Below are positions 1-7,834 of a DNA stretch of 14,234 nucleotides, piece after piece; the stretch's first letter is position 1; the number at the start of each line of letters is the position of its first letter. Location: the NCBI GenBank assembly GCA_051744245.1, contig JBNJCV010000048.1, forward strand, positions 1 through 14,234, read 5' to 3'. The position numbers were made by a program, and so were the translations under genes. The notes below the pieces were generated by a model, which was given only the letters and a program-made list of their open reading frames with translations, had not been told where the DNA came from and searched no databases. The DNA comes from M55B165 sp051744245. Lineage in GTDB: Bacteria; Actinomycetota; Humimicrobiia; Humimicrobiales; Humimicrobiaceae.

Positions 1-3000
1 CATTCTGGAACATTTTCAGCCAGGGGGAAGCAGAAAGCTTTTCTTTTAATTCATTCGGCATCCAGGGCCACTGCCAGGTTAGAAATGTCCTTTCAGGGTG
101 GGGCATCATGGCCAGGTGCCTTCCATCTGGAGAGCAAAGGGCGGTAATGCCTCCAGGGGAGCTGTTGGGATTGTAGGGGTATTTTTCAGTAAGAGTCCCA
201 TTATCTTCCACATATGCCATGGGGGTAAGTGACTTTTTCCTGCAGTCTTCCAGCATATTTTTATCCGGGCAGTATAGGTGGCCTTCGCCGTGGGCAACCC
301 AAATTCCCAGTATGGAACCTTCCATGCCCTTGAGCATAACAGAAGGGCTGTTAAGTATTTTTACTGAAACCCATCTGGATTCAAACCTTCCTGAAGGGTT
401 GGATATAAAGCGGGGCTGCTTCTCTTCGGGTATTCCCTTCCAGGGAACCCATCCGAGCAGAGCCATAAGCTGGCATCCATTGCATACTCCCAGGGAAAAG
501 GTGTCATCCCGCAAGTAAAACCTGTCAAAAGCTTCCCTTAGCCTGGGGTTAAATTTAATTACCCCTGCCCATCCCTTGGCGCTGTCCAGCACGTCAGCAT
601 AGGAAAACCCACCCACAAATGCCGCGCCCTTGAATTTATCTAGTGACACATCACCATTGGCTATATCGGTGATGGTAACATCCCAGGACTCAAAGCCTGC
701 CGCATGAAAAGCGGAAGCCATCTCCCGGTCACCATTGCTGCCTTCCTCCCTGATAATGGCTACCCTGGGCTTATTTCCCCCCTTCATTATATTAAGATCT
801 GTAGGCTGAGGCTTAAATGAAAGCCTGTAAGCTGGCCCGGGACGGTTATGGGATTTTTCCTGCTCATGGGCATGGGCTGGATTCATTTGTTCTTGTTCCA
901 GCCGGTCACTGGTCTGTTCCCACCACTGCAAGAGAGTAGGGGTTTCTATTTCTAAGCTCTTTTTCCCGCCATAGTTGATTGCCAGTGATTTTTTTTCTGT
1001 AGTTTGGCCCAGTATGCTATATGGAATATTTTGCTTTTTTAGAAGCCCTGTTATTTGCTCTTCATTTTGGGGAAGATATTCTATGACCATGCCCAGCTCT
1101 TCAGCAAATAACTCTTTTTCCAGGCTGCTGCCTTTTTTAAGGCTTATCTCTGCTCCGCAGTTTGCAGGCATTATCATCTCGGCTAAAGTTGTCACCAGAC
1201 CCCCGTCGCTTATGTCATGGCCGGAAAGGATTAAATTTTTGCCAATAAATTCCTGTATGGCTTCAAAGGCTGATTTTAGAGTTTCGGGGTTTTCTAAATC
1301 CGGAACCATATCTCCCAGCTGCCCTAAAGACTGGGCAAATGCAGAGCCTCCCAGCCTCCTTTTGCCCCCGGATATGTCTATTATTAAAATTTTGCTTTCT
1401 CCAGCCCTCTTTATATCCGGTGTAATAACCCTGGTTATATCTTCTACCGGCCCGTAGCAGGAGATCACTACCTCATTAGGGGCTTTTACGGTTTCTTTTC
1501 CCACATTGGCAGCCATGGACACGCTGTCCTTTCCCCCGTCTGCTGCAATTTGAAGCCTGGACATAGCTTGGCTTATAGCTTTAGCAGCGTCGTAGATAGC
1601 CGGGCCTTCTCCTGGCAGCTTGGCTGGCCACATCCAGTTAACCGAACATTTAATATCCTCAAAGCCGGTAATTCTTGCCCACACCATATTGGTAAGGGCT
1701 TCGCCCAGGGACATCCTGGCCCCTGCTGCAGGATGGGCAAGGGTCTTTAGGGGTTGTTCCCCTATGGAGATTGCCGTGCCGGTAAGGCAGAAGTGGCTCT
1801 GGGCTACAACTGCTACATCAGATACGGGAAGCTGCAGGGGCCCGCAGCACTGCTGGCGGGATATAAGGCCGGTTACGCTGCGGTCAACCTTTCTTACTAG
1901 GTACCCTTTAGAGCACACAGAGGGAAGCTTAAAAATATCTTGTATGGCTTTTTTAAGGTCTAGGCCAGAAGGTATGGAAAGTGTCTTGGTTTCTTTTTTA
2001 ACCCGGTTAAAGTGAAAAACTTTCTGGGGTATATTGCTAAGTATTTGATCAAGATCCAGGTTAACAGGGGTGCTGTTGTTCTCCCGGTCGTTAACCACTA
2101 TCCTTCCGTCTCCGGTAATTCCCCCTAACACTTCGCAGTTTACTTTTTCCCTCTGGCACAATGATTGTATTAATTTAAGGTCCTTGGGGTGTATGAGGAA
2201 GGCATTTCTTTCCTGGTATTCTCCTCCCCAGATTTCTAAAACAGACATGGTCTTATCTCCCACCTGGATATTGCGTATCTCTATCCTGCCCCCGGCAGGT
2301 TCTACGATTTCAGTAAGCACATTGCAGGGCCCGCCTGCACCCTGGTCGTGTATACTCAGGATAGGGTTATCTTTGCCCATCTCTATACAGGCCCTGATTA
2401 CCCGGTTTAATTTTTGCTCCATCTGGGCATTGCCCCTCTGCACGGCATTAAAATCAAGCTCCTGCCTTCCTTCTTCCTGTATAAGGCTGGAAGCAGATCC
2501 GCCCCCCATGCCAATGCGGTAGGCAGGGCCGCCAATCTGTAGTATGAGCATTCCCTTGGCTGGCTTTTCTTTTTCCAGGTGCCTTCCGTCTATCTGGCCC
2601 ACGCCTCCGGTAAACATGATGGGCTTTACCCATTCCCTTCTTTCTCCACCGGCCAACTTGAGCCCAAAGGTGCGGGCAAATCCCTGGATTACAGGCTCTC
2701 CGAACTTGTTTCCGTAATCAGAAGCTCCGTTGCTTTCCTTTATCATTATGTCCAGGGGAGAAGCCAGGTTCGGAGGATAGCCAAAGCTTCTGTCTTCGCC
2801 GGGGATGCTGTAGCCATCAATATTCAGGTTTCCCGTGCAGTAGCCAGCTGTTCCTGCTACCACCAGCCCGCCCCTTCCCGTGGCCTGGACATCCCTTATC
2901 CTGCCGCCGGTGCCGGTCTCAGCCCCGGGGAAGGGAGCTATACCTGAAGGGAAATTATGGGTTTCAGCTGTAAAAATAGGGTTGTAGGTTACTCCCTGGT

Positions 3001-3790
3001 TTTTAAAAGGAGAACAATATCCGGGCTTTTGGCAAATGATGGTGTTAAGGTCAAACCCTTTTATGGCTCCTGAATTATCACTGAAGGCTATGAGGCTGTT
3101 GGCAGGGTTATCCTTTAGGGGCTGCTTTATCAGCTCCAGCAGGGTTTCTGGCATTTTTTTCCCGTCAATTACAAGTTTTCCTTTAAAAAACCAGTGCCTG
3201 GAGTGCTCGCTGTTTGCCTGGCTTAACTGGAAGCATTCTACATTAGTGGGGTTTCTGTTTATCTTATTTACAAACAGGTCAAAGTAAAAATCAAGGTCCC
3301 AGCTGTCCAGGCCTAATCCCAGTTGCTGGTTGACCTCTTTTAAGGCTTGCATTCCCTTTTCCATCAGGGGAACTTCATATACCGGTTCAGGGTTTATGCC
3401 GGTCTCAAAGGTAGTTAGCGGTTTAGGGTATACGCATTCTGTCATGCGGTCATGGTGGCTTTCAATGAAATGGCCGGTGTCTGTATCCGGGCTTAAGAGG
3501 TACCTTCTTGACCTTTCCAGCCTGGTTACCTTGTCCAGCCCGCAGGAATGGCATATAGCCACTGCATTGGTGGAATAGGCAGTTTCAAAATTTAGCCTGG
3601 GGCCGATCTCTACAATATTGTTGTTCTTCCTATCCAGGAATGAATTCTTAGAAAATTTATCTGGCTGGAAAGTCTCAGCCAGCAGCCACTTTAAGGTATT
3701 ATAATCCCTCTCCTCAAGATCTTTATTGGCTTCGATATAAAAGCAATATTCAAAGTTTGTGTTAATAGAGCGGTAAAAGCGGTAAAGCAT
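1..3790 (-). CDS. purL: Phosphoribosylformylglycinamidine (FGAM) synthase, single-chain large form; C-terminal end cut by the window
   Basis: This enzyme makes FGAM from FGAR, glutamine and ATP in the fourth step of purine synthesis, in the cytosol. The minus strand is open for 1263 codons. In order come a PurS-like N-terminal domain (about 1-150), a linker with NSEHSRHW at 193-200, the first AIRS-like half with ETHNFPSG (276-283) and GASDYGNKFGEP (355-366), a second half with GGKDS (752-756), and a glutamine amidotransferase domain from about 1010. Its triad is visible: Cys1103 in LGVCNGCQ, and His1231 and Glu1233 in PHPER. The last visible residues, SPWLKMFQN, match the near-terminal stretch of the family, so only a handful of residues are missing. 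The start is the ATG at 3790-3788, with AAAGGG five bases upstream and a stop codon directly before it. Wording such as NWMWPAKLPGEG and VGGFSYADVLDSAKGWA resembles animal PFAS more than E. coli PurL. Confidence 0.97.
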   Translation of the reverse strand, partial: MLYRFYRSINTNFEYCFYIEANKDLEERDYNTLKWLLAETFQPDKFSKNSFLDRKNNNIVEIGPRLNFETAYSTNAVAICHSCGLDKVTRLERSRRYLLSPDTDTGHFIESHHDRMTECVYPKPLTTFETGINPEPVYEVPLMEKGMQALKEVNQQLGLGLDSWDLDFYFDLFVNKINRNPTNVECFQLSQANSEHSRHWFFKGKLVIDGKKMPETLLELIKQPLKDNPANSLIAFSDNSGAIKGFDLNTIICQKPGYCSPFKNQGVTYNPIFTAETHNFPSGIAPFPGAETGTGGRIRDVQATGRGGLVVAGTAGYCTGNLNIDGYSIPGEDRSFGYPPNLASPLDIMIKESNGASDYGNKFGEPVIQGFARTFGLKLAGGERREWVKPIMFTGGVGQIDGRHLEKEKPAKGMLILQIGGPAYRIGMGGGSASSLIQEEGRQELDFNAVQRGNAQMEQKLNRVIRACIEMGKDNPILSIHDQGAGGPCNVLTEIVEPAGGRIEIRNIQVGDKTMSVLEIWGGEYQERNAFLIHPKDLKLIQSLCQREKVNCEVLGGITGDGRIVVNDRENNSTPVNLDLDQILSNIPQKVFHFNRVKKETKTLSIPSGLDLKKAIQDIFKLPSVCSKGYLVRKVDRSVTGLISRQQCCGPLQLPVSDVAVVAQSHFCLTGTAISIGEQPLKTLAHPAAGARMSLGEALTNMVWARITGFEDIKCSVNWMWPAKLPGEGPAIYDAAKAISQAMSRLQIAADGGKDSVSMAANVGKETVKAPNEVVISCYGPVEDITRVITPDIKRAGESKILIIDISGGKRRLGGSAFAQSLGQLGDMVPDLENPETLKSAFEAIQEFIGKNLILSGHDISDGGLVTTLAEMIMPANCGAEISLKKGSSLEKELFAEELGMVIEYLPQNEEQITGLLKKQNIPYSILGQTTEKKSLAINYGGKKSLEIETPTLLQWWEQTSDRLEQEQMNPAHAHEQEKSHNRPGPAYRLSFKPQPTDLNIMKGGNKPRVAIIREEGSNGDREMASAFHAAGFESWDVTITDIANGDVSLDKFKGAAFVGGFSYADVLDSAKGWAGVIKFNPRLREAFDRFYLRDDTFSLGVCNGCQLMALLGWVPWKGIPEEKQPRFISNPSGRFESRWVSVKILNSPSVMLKGMEGSILGIWVAHGEGHLYCPDKNMLEDCRKKSLTPMAYVEDNGTLTEKYPYNPNSSPGGITALCSPDGRHLAMMPHPERTFLTWQWPWMPNELKEKLSASPWLKMFQN

Positions 3791-3795
3791 CTAAA

Positions 3796-3877
3796 CCCTT
3801 TCTTTCTAAAAAGCATGCTTTTGGTAAAGTCTTCCAAAAGTTATCCTTTAATTTCCTCCAGCATGCCATATATTATA
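3796..3877 (-). promoter_or_regulatory. Probable purL promoter -10 box and structured leader
   Basis: On the minus strand a perfect TATAAT lies at 3877-3872, which would start a leader of about 75 nt. I see no good -35 box at normal spacing. Inside the leader, CTTTTGG (3840-3834) can pair with CCAAAAG (3824-3818) across a 9-nt loop. The same AAAAG can instead pair with the following CTTTT (3813-3809) around CATG, giving a perfect 14-bp palindrome at 3809-3822. The two hairpins exclude each other. The ribosome binding site AAAGGG is at 3801-3796. Whether this is an operator, an RNA switch or chance is open. Confidence 0.4.
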
Positions 3878-3977
3878 TTTAACCTTATATACAGAAAATA
3901 TTCACAATTGCCGGGCGGCAAGTTTTTATTGGACCTGCCAGGCAAAGTCTGTGAATATAGCTTGATTCCTTTACCCT

Positions 3978-4013
3978 ATTTTTGTCAATAACCTTAATTC
4001 TGTCAATAATCTT
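3978..4013. repeat. Two tandem 18-bp repeats containing TTATTGACA (minus strand)
   Basis: The units 3978-3995 and 3996-4013 agree at 15 of 18 positions. On the minus strand each carries TTATTGACA, so each holds a consensus-like -35 hexamer. They lie about 190-220 bp upstream of the purL start. They could be regulator binding sites or a distal promoter, but neither TTGACA has a convincing -10 at 16-18 bp. The rest of the gene-free stretch between purL and the MNT gene (3878-4248) is A+T-rich and shows no RNA gene. Apart from the inverted repeat and promoter listed separately, I see nothing else in it. Confidence 0.5.
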
Positions 4014-4116
4014 TTTGGCCGCTGTCTGGTGAAAGCAGCTTAAATAGGATTAATGCTTATCTAAGAAATTAGTAAAAAGGCAATAGAAATTTAATTATAA
4101 GTTTAAAAATCTTTTC

Positions 4117-4138
4117 GTTGCCTCACTTAAAAAGTATC
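4117..4138 (+). repeat. Putative left terminal inverted repeat of the accessory island
   Basis: The 22-bp stretch beginning GTTGCCTCAC and ending AAAAAGTATC is an inverted copy of 10583-10605, with one mismatch and one single-base gap over 23 columns. The right-hand copy lies just downstream of a decayed transposase and reads outward in the opposite direction, as transposon ends do. I infer that this is the left end of an old element, or the surviving left end of a second copy of the same insertion sequence. I did not find a target-site duplication. Confidence 0.6.
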
Positions 4139-4168
4139 CAAACAGTTAGCTGGTTTATTATAATTTCC

Positions 4169-4197
4169 TTTACCCTGTTTGGTTTTATAAATATAAT
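4169..4197 (+). promoter_or_regulatory. Candidate promoter of the MNT antitoxin gene
   Basis: TTTACC (4169-4174) and a perfect TATAAT (4192-4197) are separated by 17 bp. Transcription would start near 4204, giving a leader of about 45 nt. No clear Shine-Dalgarno sequence precedes the ATG at 4249. Confidence 0.5.
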
Positions 4198-4248
4198 TTA
4201 AATATCAAAAAGAAATATTGAAAAAATTTAATAAAAGAAAACTGTAAA

Positions 4249-4593
4249 ATGAAAGATTTAAAGAATCTCAATATAAGGGAAGAAGAAAAGGAAGCTCTGC
4301 ATGAATTAAAAGAAATATTGTTAAAAAATTTTCCGCTTGCTAAATTGGTTCTCTATGGTTCAAAGGCAAGGGAAGATTTTGATAGAGAATCAGATATTGA
4401 TATTTTAGTTATCCTGAAGGGAAAGGTAGATGACAGCATAAGAGAGAAAATATTTAGTCTCAGTTATGAAATAGAGTTAAAATATGATGTTATTTTTGGA
4501 ATACTGGTAGAGCCTGAAGATTTCTGGGATTCTCCGCTTGCGGAATCCATGCCCATCCATTGGAGTATTGATAAGGAAGGGATAGTAGTCTAG
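4249..4593 (+). CDS. MNT-domain nucleotidyltransferase, MntA-type antitoxin
   Basis: This is a 114-residue minimal nucleotidyltransferase of the MNT family. LYGSKAREDF followed by SDIDILV gives the GS motif (G37, S38) and the catalytic DxD pair (D49, D51). D80 in KYDVIFG is a likely third metal ligand. In HEPN/MNT toxin-antitoxin pairs the MNT protein is the antitoxin and typically adds AMP to its HEPN ribonuclease partner. The expected partner follows at once but is broken (next entry), so this gene is an antitoxin without a working toxin. The reading frame itself is intact, with a candidate promoter upstream. It lies about 110 bp inside the putative left end of the mobile island. The family call is firm; present activity is not known. 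Confidence 0.9.
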   Translation: MKDLKNLNIREEEKEALHELKEILLKNFPLAKLVLYGSKAREDFDRESDIDILVILKGKVDDSIREKIFSLSYEIELKYDVIFGILVEPEDFWDSPLAESMPIHWSIDKEGIVV

Positions 4594-4928
4594 CCGAAAA
4601 AGAGGTTATTGAATACCGGAGGCAAAGGGCAAGGCAAACCCTTGAAGAAGCTAAAATCTTTGCTTGATAACAAAAAGCTGATTTATCTTCATCTAAGCAT
4701 GGCGGTGTAAGAAGCCTTTTTAATAAAGAATTTGTAAAACCTGGAATTATTAGTAAAAAAAATGGGAGGTTTTACAATAAAATATTTGAATTCAGGTAAT
4801 GTGGAGATTATGAGGATTTTGTTAAATTTGATGAGCATAAAGTCAAGCACTGGTTGCAAAATGCAGGATATTTTATCAAGTCAGTAGAAAACATAATTAA
4901 TGAAAATAAGGGCCATAAGAATATTTAA
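4593..4928 (+). pseudogene. HEPN-domain toxin remnant, partner of the MNT gene
   Basis: A single frame starting at the last base of the MNT stop codon reads EKEVIEYRRQRARQTLEEAK, then two stops in a row (TGA TAA at 4665-4670), then SSSKHGGVRSLFNKEFVKPG and GRFYNKIFEFR, a third stop (TAA at 4797-4799, where the family usually has Gln), then CGDYEDFVKFDEHKVKHWL up to TAA at 4926. This follows the HEPN family (PF05168-like) from end to end. The central NRLYYAxFYA-type helix of about 25 residues is absent between the first two blocks, although the frame is kept, so an in-frame internal deletion is likely. No ATG, GTG or TTG start remains. The toxin is therefore dead. The order MNT then HEPN and the near-zero spacing fit the usual operon. 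Confidence 0.88.
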
Positions 4929-5033
4929 CCGCTAGTAAAACTAATATATTCTTGGAATCCCCTTAATCTAAAATGGGAATCCATCAATAAAACCCCCAAT
5001 CTACCTATAAAATTAATAATATTATTACCAATA

Positions 5034-5061
5034 TTGTAATATTTTCAATATTAGTTATACT
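5034..5061 (+). promoter_or_regulatory. Candidate promoter of the first DUF4143 ATPase
   Basis: TTGTAA (5034-5039) and TATACT (5056-5061) lie 16 bp apart, about 50 bp upstream of the start codon. The region (4929-5111) is extremely A+T-rich, so chance matches are easy. Confidence 0.35.
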
Positions 5062-5111
5062 ATTATTGTAATTAATGTAAATTATGGTAACTTAAATCTT
5101 GGAGCTTAAAA

Positions 5112-6413
5112 ATGATTGTAAACAGGGATTTATTAGAAAAAATAAAACCTTTTATACTGCGGAAAGAATACCTTGCAATAACTGGGCCTAGGCAATCTGG
5201 AAAAACGACTTTTTTAGAAATTATTCGCAGATACCTGATAGATAAATTAGAGGTTGATGAAGAAAATATTAGGATAATAACTTTTGAGGATAGAAGATTA
5301 TTGATAGAGTTTGAAGAGAATCCCATTTCTTTTATTAAGTCATGGAGGACAAACCAACAAGACCAATTCTACCTATTGATTGACGAGTTCCAGTATGCTA
5401 AAGACGGGGGACAGAAATTAAAACTGGTATATGATACCCTGGAGAAATTAAAAATAATTATTACAGGCTCATCATCCCTTGAAATAGCTTCCAAAGTAAA
5501 AAGTTACATGACGGGAAGGCTGCTGACTTTTAATATGTACCCTTTCAGTTTTAAGGAATTTTTGAAATATAAAAATAAGAGGCTTGAAAAAATCTATATT
5601 GAGAATAATGAAAAATTAATTAACTATATTAAAAATTATAATGGCATTTCCATAAAAGAAGGAAAAGATACTTTTAGGAAAGAGTTTCTAAATTTATTTG
5701 AAGAGTATTGCATATGGGGAGGATATCCATCTGTAGTTTTATCAAATACTGAAATAGAAAAAGAAAAAATAATTTCAAACATATTTAACAGTTACATCCT
5801 AAGTGAAATAAAAGGATTGATTGAGCTTGATACAGAGAGACAATTATTCTTGCTTTCACAGATGTTATCTGCCCAAATGGGGGGAATAGTAGTATACAAT
5901 AATTTAGGGAACCAGTGCGGCCTAAATTACAAAAAGCTTATTAAACACTTAAATATTTTACGGGCAACTTTTATCATTAGAGAATTAAAACCCTATTTTA
6001 AAAACAAGCAGAAGGAACTTTCTAAAAATCCAAAAATATATTTTATTGATAATGGCTTTAGAAATTATCTAATAAAAAACTATAACCGGCTTAATATTAG
6101 GAATGATGCAGGTTCTCTTATCGAGGGAGTAGTTTTTAATAGGATAAGCGAAGGTTTGACAGATAGCGGCAACCCTTATTTTTGGAGAACTAAGGTTGGG
6201 GCTGAAGTAGATTTTGTTTTGCTCCTAAGAGATTCGGCAATACCAATAGAAGTAAAATTTGCGGAATTTAAAAAACCAGTTATTTCTAAGAGCTATATTA
6301 GTTTTATAAACAATTTTAAGCCGGATTATGGATTGGTTCTGACCAAAGATTATTGGGGGAAGCTGCAATATAATGGCACAGAGGTAGTATTTGCTCCTGT
6401 ATATTACTTATAA
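5112..6413 (+). CDS. AAA_14/DUF4143 ATPase with intact C-terminal nuclease-like motif (ATPase 1)
   Basis: This 433-residue protein is of the type often annotated as 'ATP-binding protein, DUF4143'. The N-terminal P-loop domain has Walker A GPRQSGKTT (25-33, K31), Walker B YLLIDE (87-92, D91/E92), a sensor-like strand IIITGSSS (115-122) and TGR (134-136). The family hallmark PFSFKEF is at 144-150. The C-terminal DUF4143 domain ends in a PD-(D/E)XK-like core: GAEVDFVL (D367) followed by PIEVKF (E380, K382). Start: ATG with GGAG at 5101-5104, seven bases upstream. The family is common in mobile and toxin-antitoxin-rich regions of bacteria and archaea, and its cellular role is not settled. It is followed after 53 bp by a second, clearly different member. 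An A+T-only inverted repeat (6408-6424) spans the stop codon. Codon use is strongly A+T-rich, unlike purL. Confidence 0.93.
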   Translation: MIVNRDLLEKIKPFILRKEYLAITGPRQSGKTTFLEIIRRYLIDKLEVDEENIRIITFEDRRLLIEFEENPISFIKSWRTNQQDQFYLLIDEFQYAKDGGQKLKLVYDTLEKLKIIITGSSSLEIASKVKSYMTGRLLTFNMYPFSFKEFLKYKNKRLEKIYIENNEKLINYIKNYNGISIKEGKDTFRKEFLNLFEEYCIWGGYPSVVLSNTEIEKEKIISNIFNSYILSEIKGLIELDTERQLFLLSQMLSAQMGGIVVYNNLGNQCGLNYKKLIKHLNILRATFIIRELKPYFKNKQKELSKNPKIYFIDNGFRNYLIKNYNRLNIRNDAGSLIEGVVFNRISEGLTDSGNPYFWRTKVGAEVDFVLLLRDSAIPIEVKFAEFKKPVISKSYISFINNFKPDYGLVLTKDYWGKLQYNGTEVVFAPVYYL

Positions 6414-6431
6414 AAATTTTATAATTTATTC

Positions 6432-6460
6432 TTTACATAGTTATATTATCTAGATAAAAT
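6432..6460 (+). promoter_or_regulatory. Promoter placing ATPase 2 on a nearly leaderless transcript
   Basis: TTTACA (6432-6437) and TAAAAT (6455-6460) are 17 bp apart. The -10 box ends only six bases before the ATG at 6467, so transcription would begin at or next to the start codon. No Shine-Dalgarno sequence is present. The in-frame TAA at 6455-6457 rules out an upstream start. Confidence 0.45.
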
Positions 6461-6466
6461 TACCGT

Positions 6467-7609
6467 ATGGTAAAATATATTAAAAGATTATTAAAAATAG
6501 ATACCAATAACTCTGCTTTTCTTTGGGGTGCCAGGAAAACAGGCAAAAGTTTCTGGATTAAGCATAATTTCGAGCCCGGCGGAATTATATTAATAGATTT
6601 ACTCAAAACCGATGTTTTTGCAGAATATGCTTCAAGGCCATCTTTGCTCAGGGAAAGGTTTAAGGATACAAAGAAATTGGTGGTTATAGATGAGATCCAG
6701 AAAGTGCCCATGTTGCTGGATGAAGTTCACTGGATGATAGAAAATAAGGGCATTACTTTTTTACTAACAGGCTCAAGTGCGAGAAAATTACGCCGAGGGC
6801 ATGCCAACCTTATGGCGGGAAGGGCATTAAGGTATAATCTCTTGCCATTCTCTTTTATGGAAGTGGGAGATGTAAATCTGGAAAAAATAATGGTTTCGGG
6901 GATGCTGCCTCCCCATTTTTTATCTGATAACCCTATTGGGCTTATAAGGTCTTATGTAGCAGATTACCTGAAGGAAGAAATAGCCCAAGAGGCCCAGATA
7001 CAAAAAATTCCCCAGTTTAGCGAATTCTTAAAAGTGGCTTCAGTTACTTCTGGAGAATTACTAAATTACAATAATATAGCCAGGGAAGCTGGAGTGGGCA
7101 ATAAAACAGTAAGGACGTATTTTGATATATTGGAGAGTACCATGCTGGGTTTTAGAATCCCTTCCTGGAAGAGTTCGAAAAAAAGGCGGATGATTATGGC
7201 TGAAAAATTCTACTTATTTGATGTGGGATTGTCTAATTACCTATCAAAAAGGCAGCCAAAACAGGGAACGCCTGAATTTGGAAAATCTTTTGAGCATTTT
7301 ATTTTAATGGAGCTCAGGGCATATAAGCACTATAGAAACCCTGAGCTTGAAATAACCTACTGGAGAACCAGCACGGGCTATGAGGTTGATTTTATACTGG
7401 GGGAAAAGCAGATTGCCCTGGAAATAAAGGCTAAAAAAATGGTCCATGATATCGACCTTAAAAGCTTAAAAGCGATTAAAGAAGAAGGAAATGTTAAGAA
7501 TATGATAGTTGTAAGCCTGGAAAAGCATCCCCGGGAGGTTGAAGGTATAAAGATAATTCCCTGGAAAATGTTTTTGGAGATGTTGTGGGCAGGTGAATTT
7601 GGGATATAG
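6467..7609 (+). CDS. AAA_14/DUF4143 ATPase, compact form with intact nuclease-like motif (ATPase 2)
   Basis: This 380-residue relative of the preceding gene lacks its long central insertion. Walker A is GARKTGKSF (21-29, K27), only 20 residues from the start. Walker B is LVVIDE (71-76), the sensor strand LLTGSS (99-104), AGR is at 117-119 and the hallmark PFSF at 127-130. A helix-turn-helix-like stretch, YNNIAREAGVGNKTVRTYF (201-219), matches the winged-helix-like part of the family. The DUF4143 end has GYEVDFIL (D308) and ALEIKAKK (E319, K321), a complete D...ExK set. Start: the only possible ATG, because an in-frame stop lies 12 bases upstream; the likely promoter nearly touches it. The sequence differs so much from ATPase 1 that recent duplication is excluded. 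Downstream is a T-rich stretch and convergent minus-strand remnants. Confidence 0.93.
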   Translation: MVKYIKRLLKIDTNNSAFLWGARKTGKSFWIKHNFEPGGIILIDLLKTDVFAEYASRPSLLRERFKDTKKLVVIDEIQKVPMLLDEVHWMIENKGITFLLTGSSARKLRRGHANLMAGRALRYNLLPFSFMEVGDVNLEKIMVSGMLPPHFLSDNPIGLIRSYVADYLKEEIAQEAQIQKIPQFSEFLKVASVTSGELLNYNNIAREAGVGNKTVRTYFDILESTMLGFRIPSWKSSKKRRMIMAEKFYLFDVGLSNYLSKRQPKQGTPEFGKSFEHFILMELRAYKHYRNPELEITYWRTSTGYEVDFILGEKQIALEIKAKKMVHDIDLKSLKAIKEEGNVKNMIVVSLEKHPREVEGIKIIPWKMFLEMLWAGEFGI

Positions 7610-7644
7610 CTTTTTTTATTCTTCATTTTTTTGCCTTGTAATGG

Positions 7645-7814
7645 TTAATTACAGTCTATATAGCCATCTATAATGTATTCATCGAACCTATCACGGTTCT
7701 CTGCTACTTTAAGAGACGGCCTTTTTATTTCAAATTCATATAGTCAAGAATCTTCTTAACTACCATATAGTCTTCAATAAAACAAAGGGTATTTGTGCCA
7801 TCTTCATCCTCCAG
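7645..7814 (-). pseudogene. C-terminal fragment of an IS91-like transposase, frameshifted
   Basis: The minus strand reads TLCFIEDYMVVKKILDYM, then in the next frame YEFEIKRPSLKVAENRDRF and DEYIIDGYIDCN, ending at TAA (7647-7645). The joined reading, FIEDY...KKILDY(LG)LYEFE.KRP...DEYI.DGYIDC, resembles from memory the C-terminal end of IS801/IS1294-type (IS91-like) transposases. The rest of the gene is gone: upstream the frame meets the VapB-like gene within about 20 bp. A small loss plus a frameshift separates the two blocks. The identification rests on recall of the family, not on a search. Confidence 0.55.
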
Positions 7815-7834
7815 TTATAAATATATTTAAGTAT

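Noticed and set aside
219..3578. A series of plus-strand open frames opposite purL
   Set aside because: They are antisense shadows of a long, family-matching minus-strand gene and have no ribosome binding sites or recognisable domains.
3791..4248. A tRNA or small RNA in the spacer right of purL
   Set aside because: I found no cloverleaf, no conserved T-loop sequence and no strong hairpin followed by a T-run.
6408..6424. A 17-bp inverted repeat at the end of ATPase 1, considered as a terminator
   Set aside because: It contains only A and T and overlaps the stop codon; the hairpin would be too weak and it is not followed by a clear T-run terminator arrangement.
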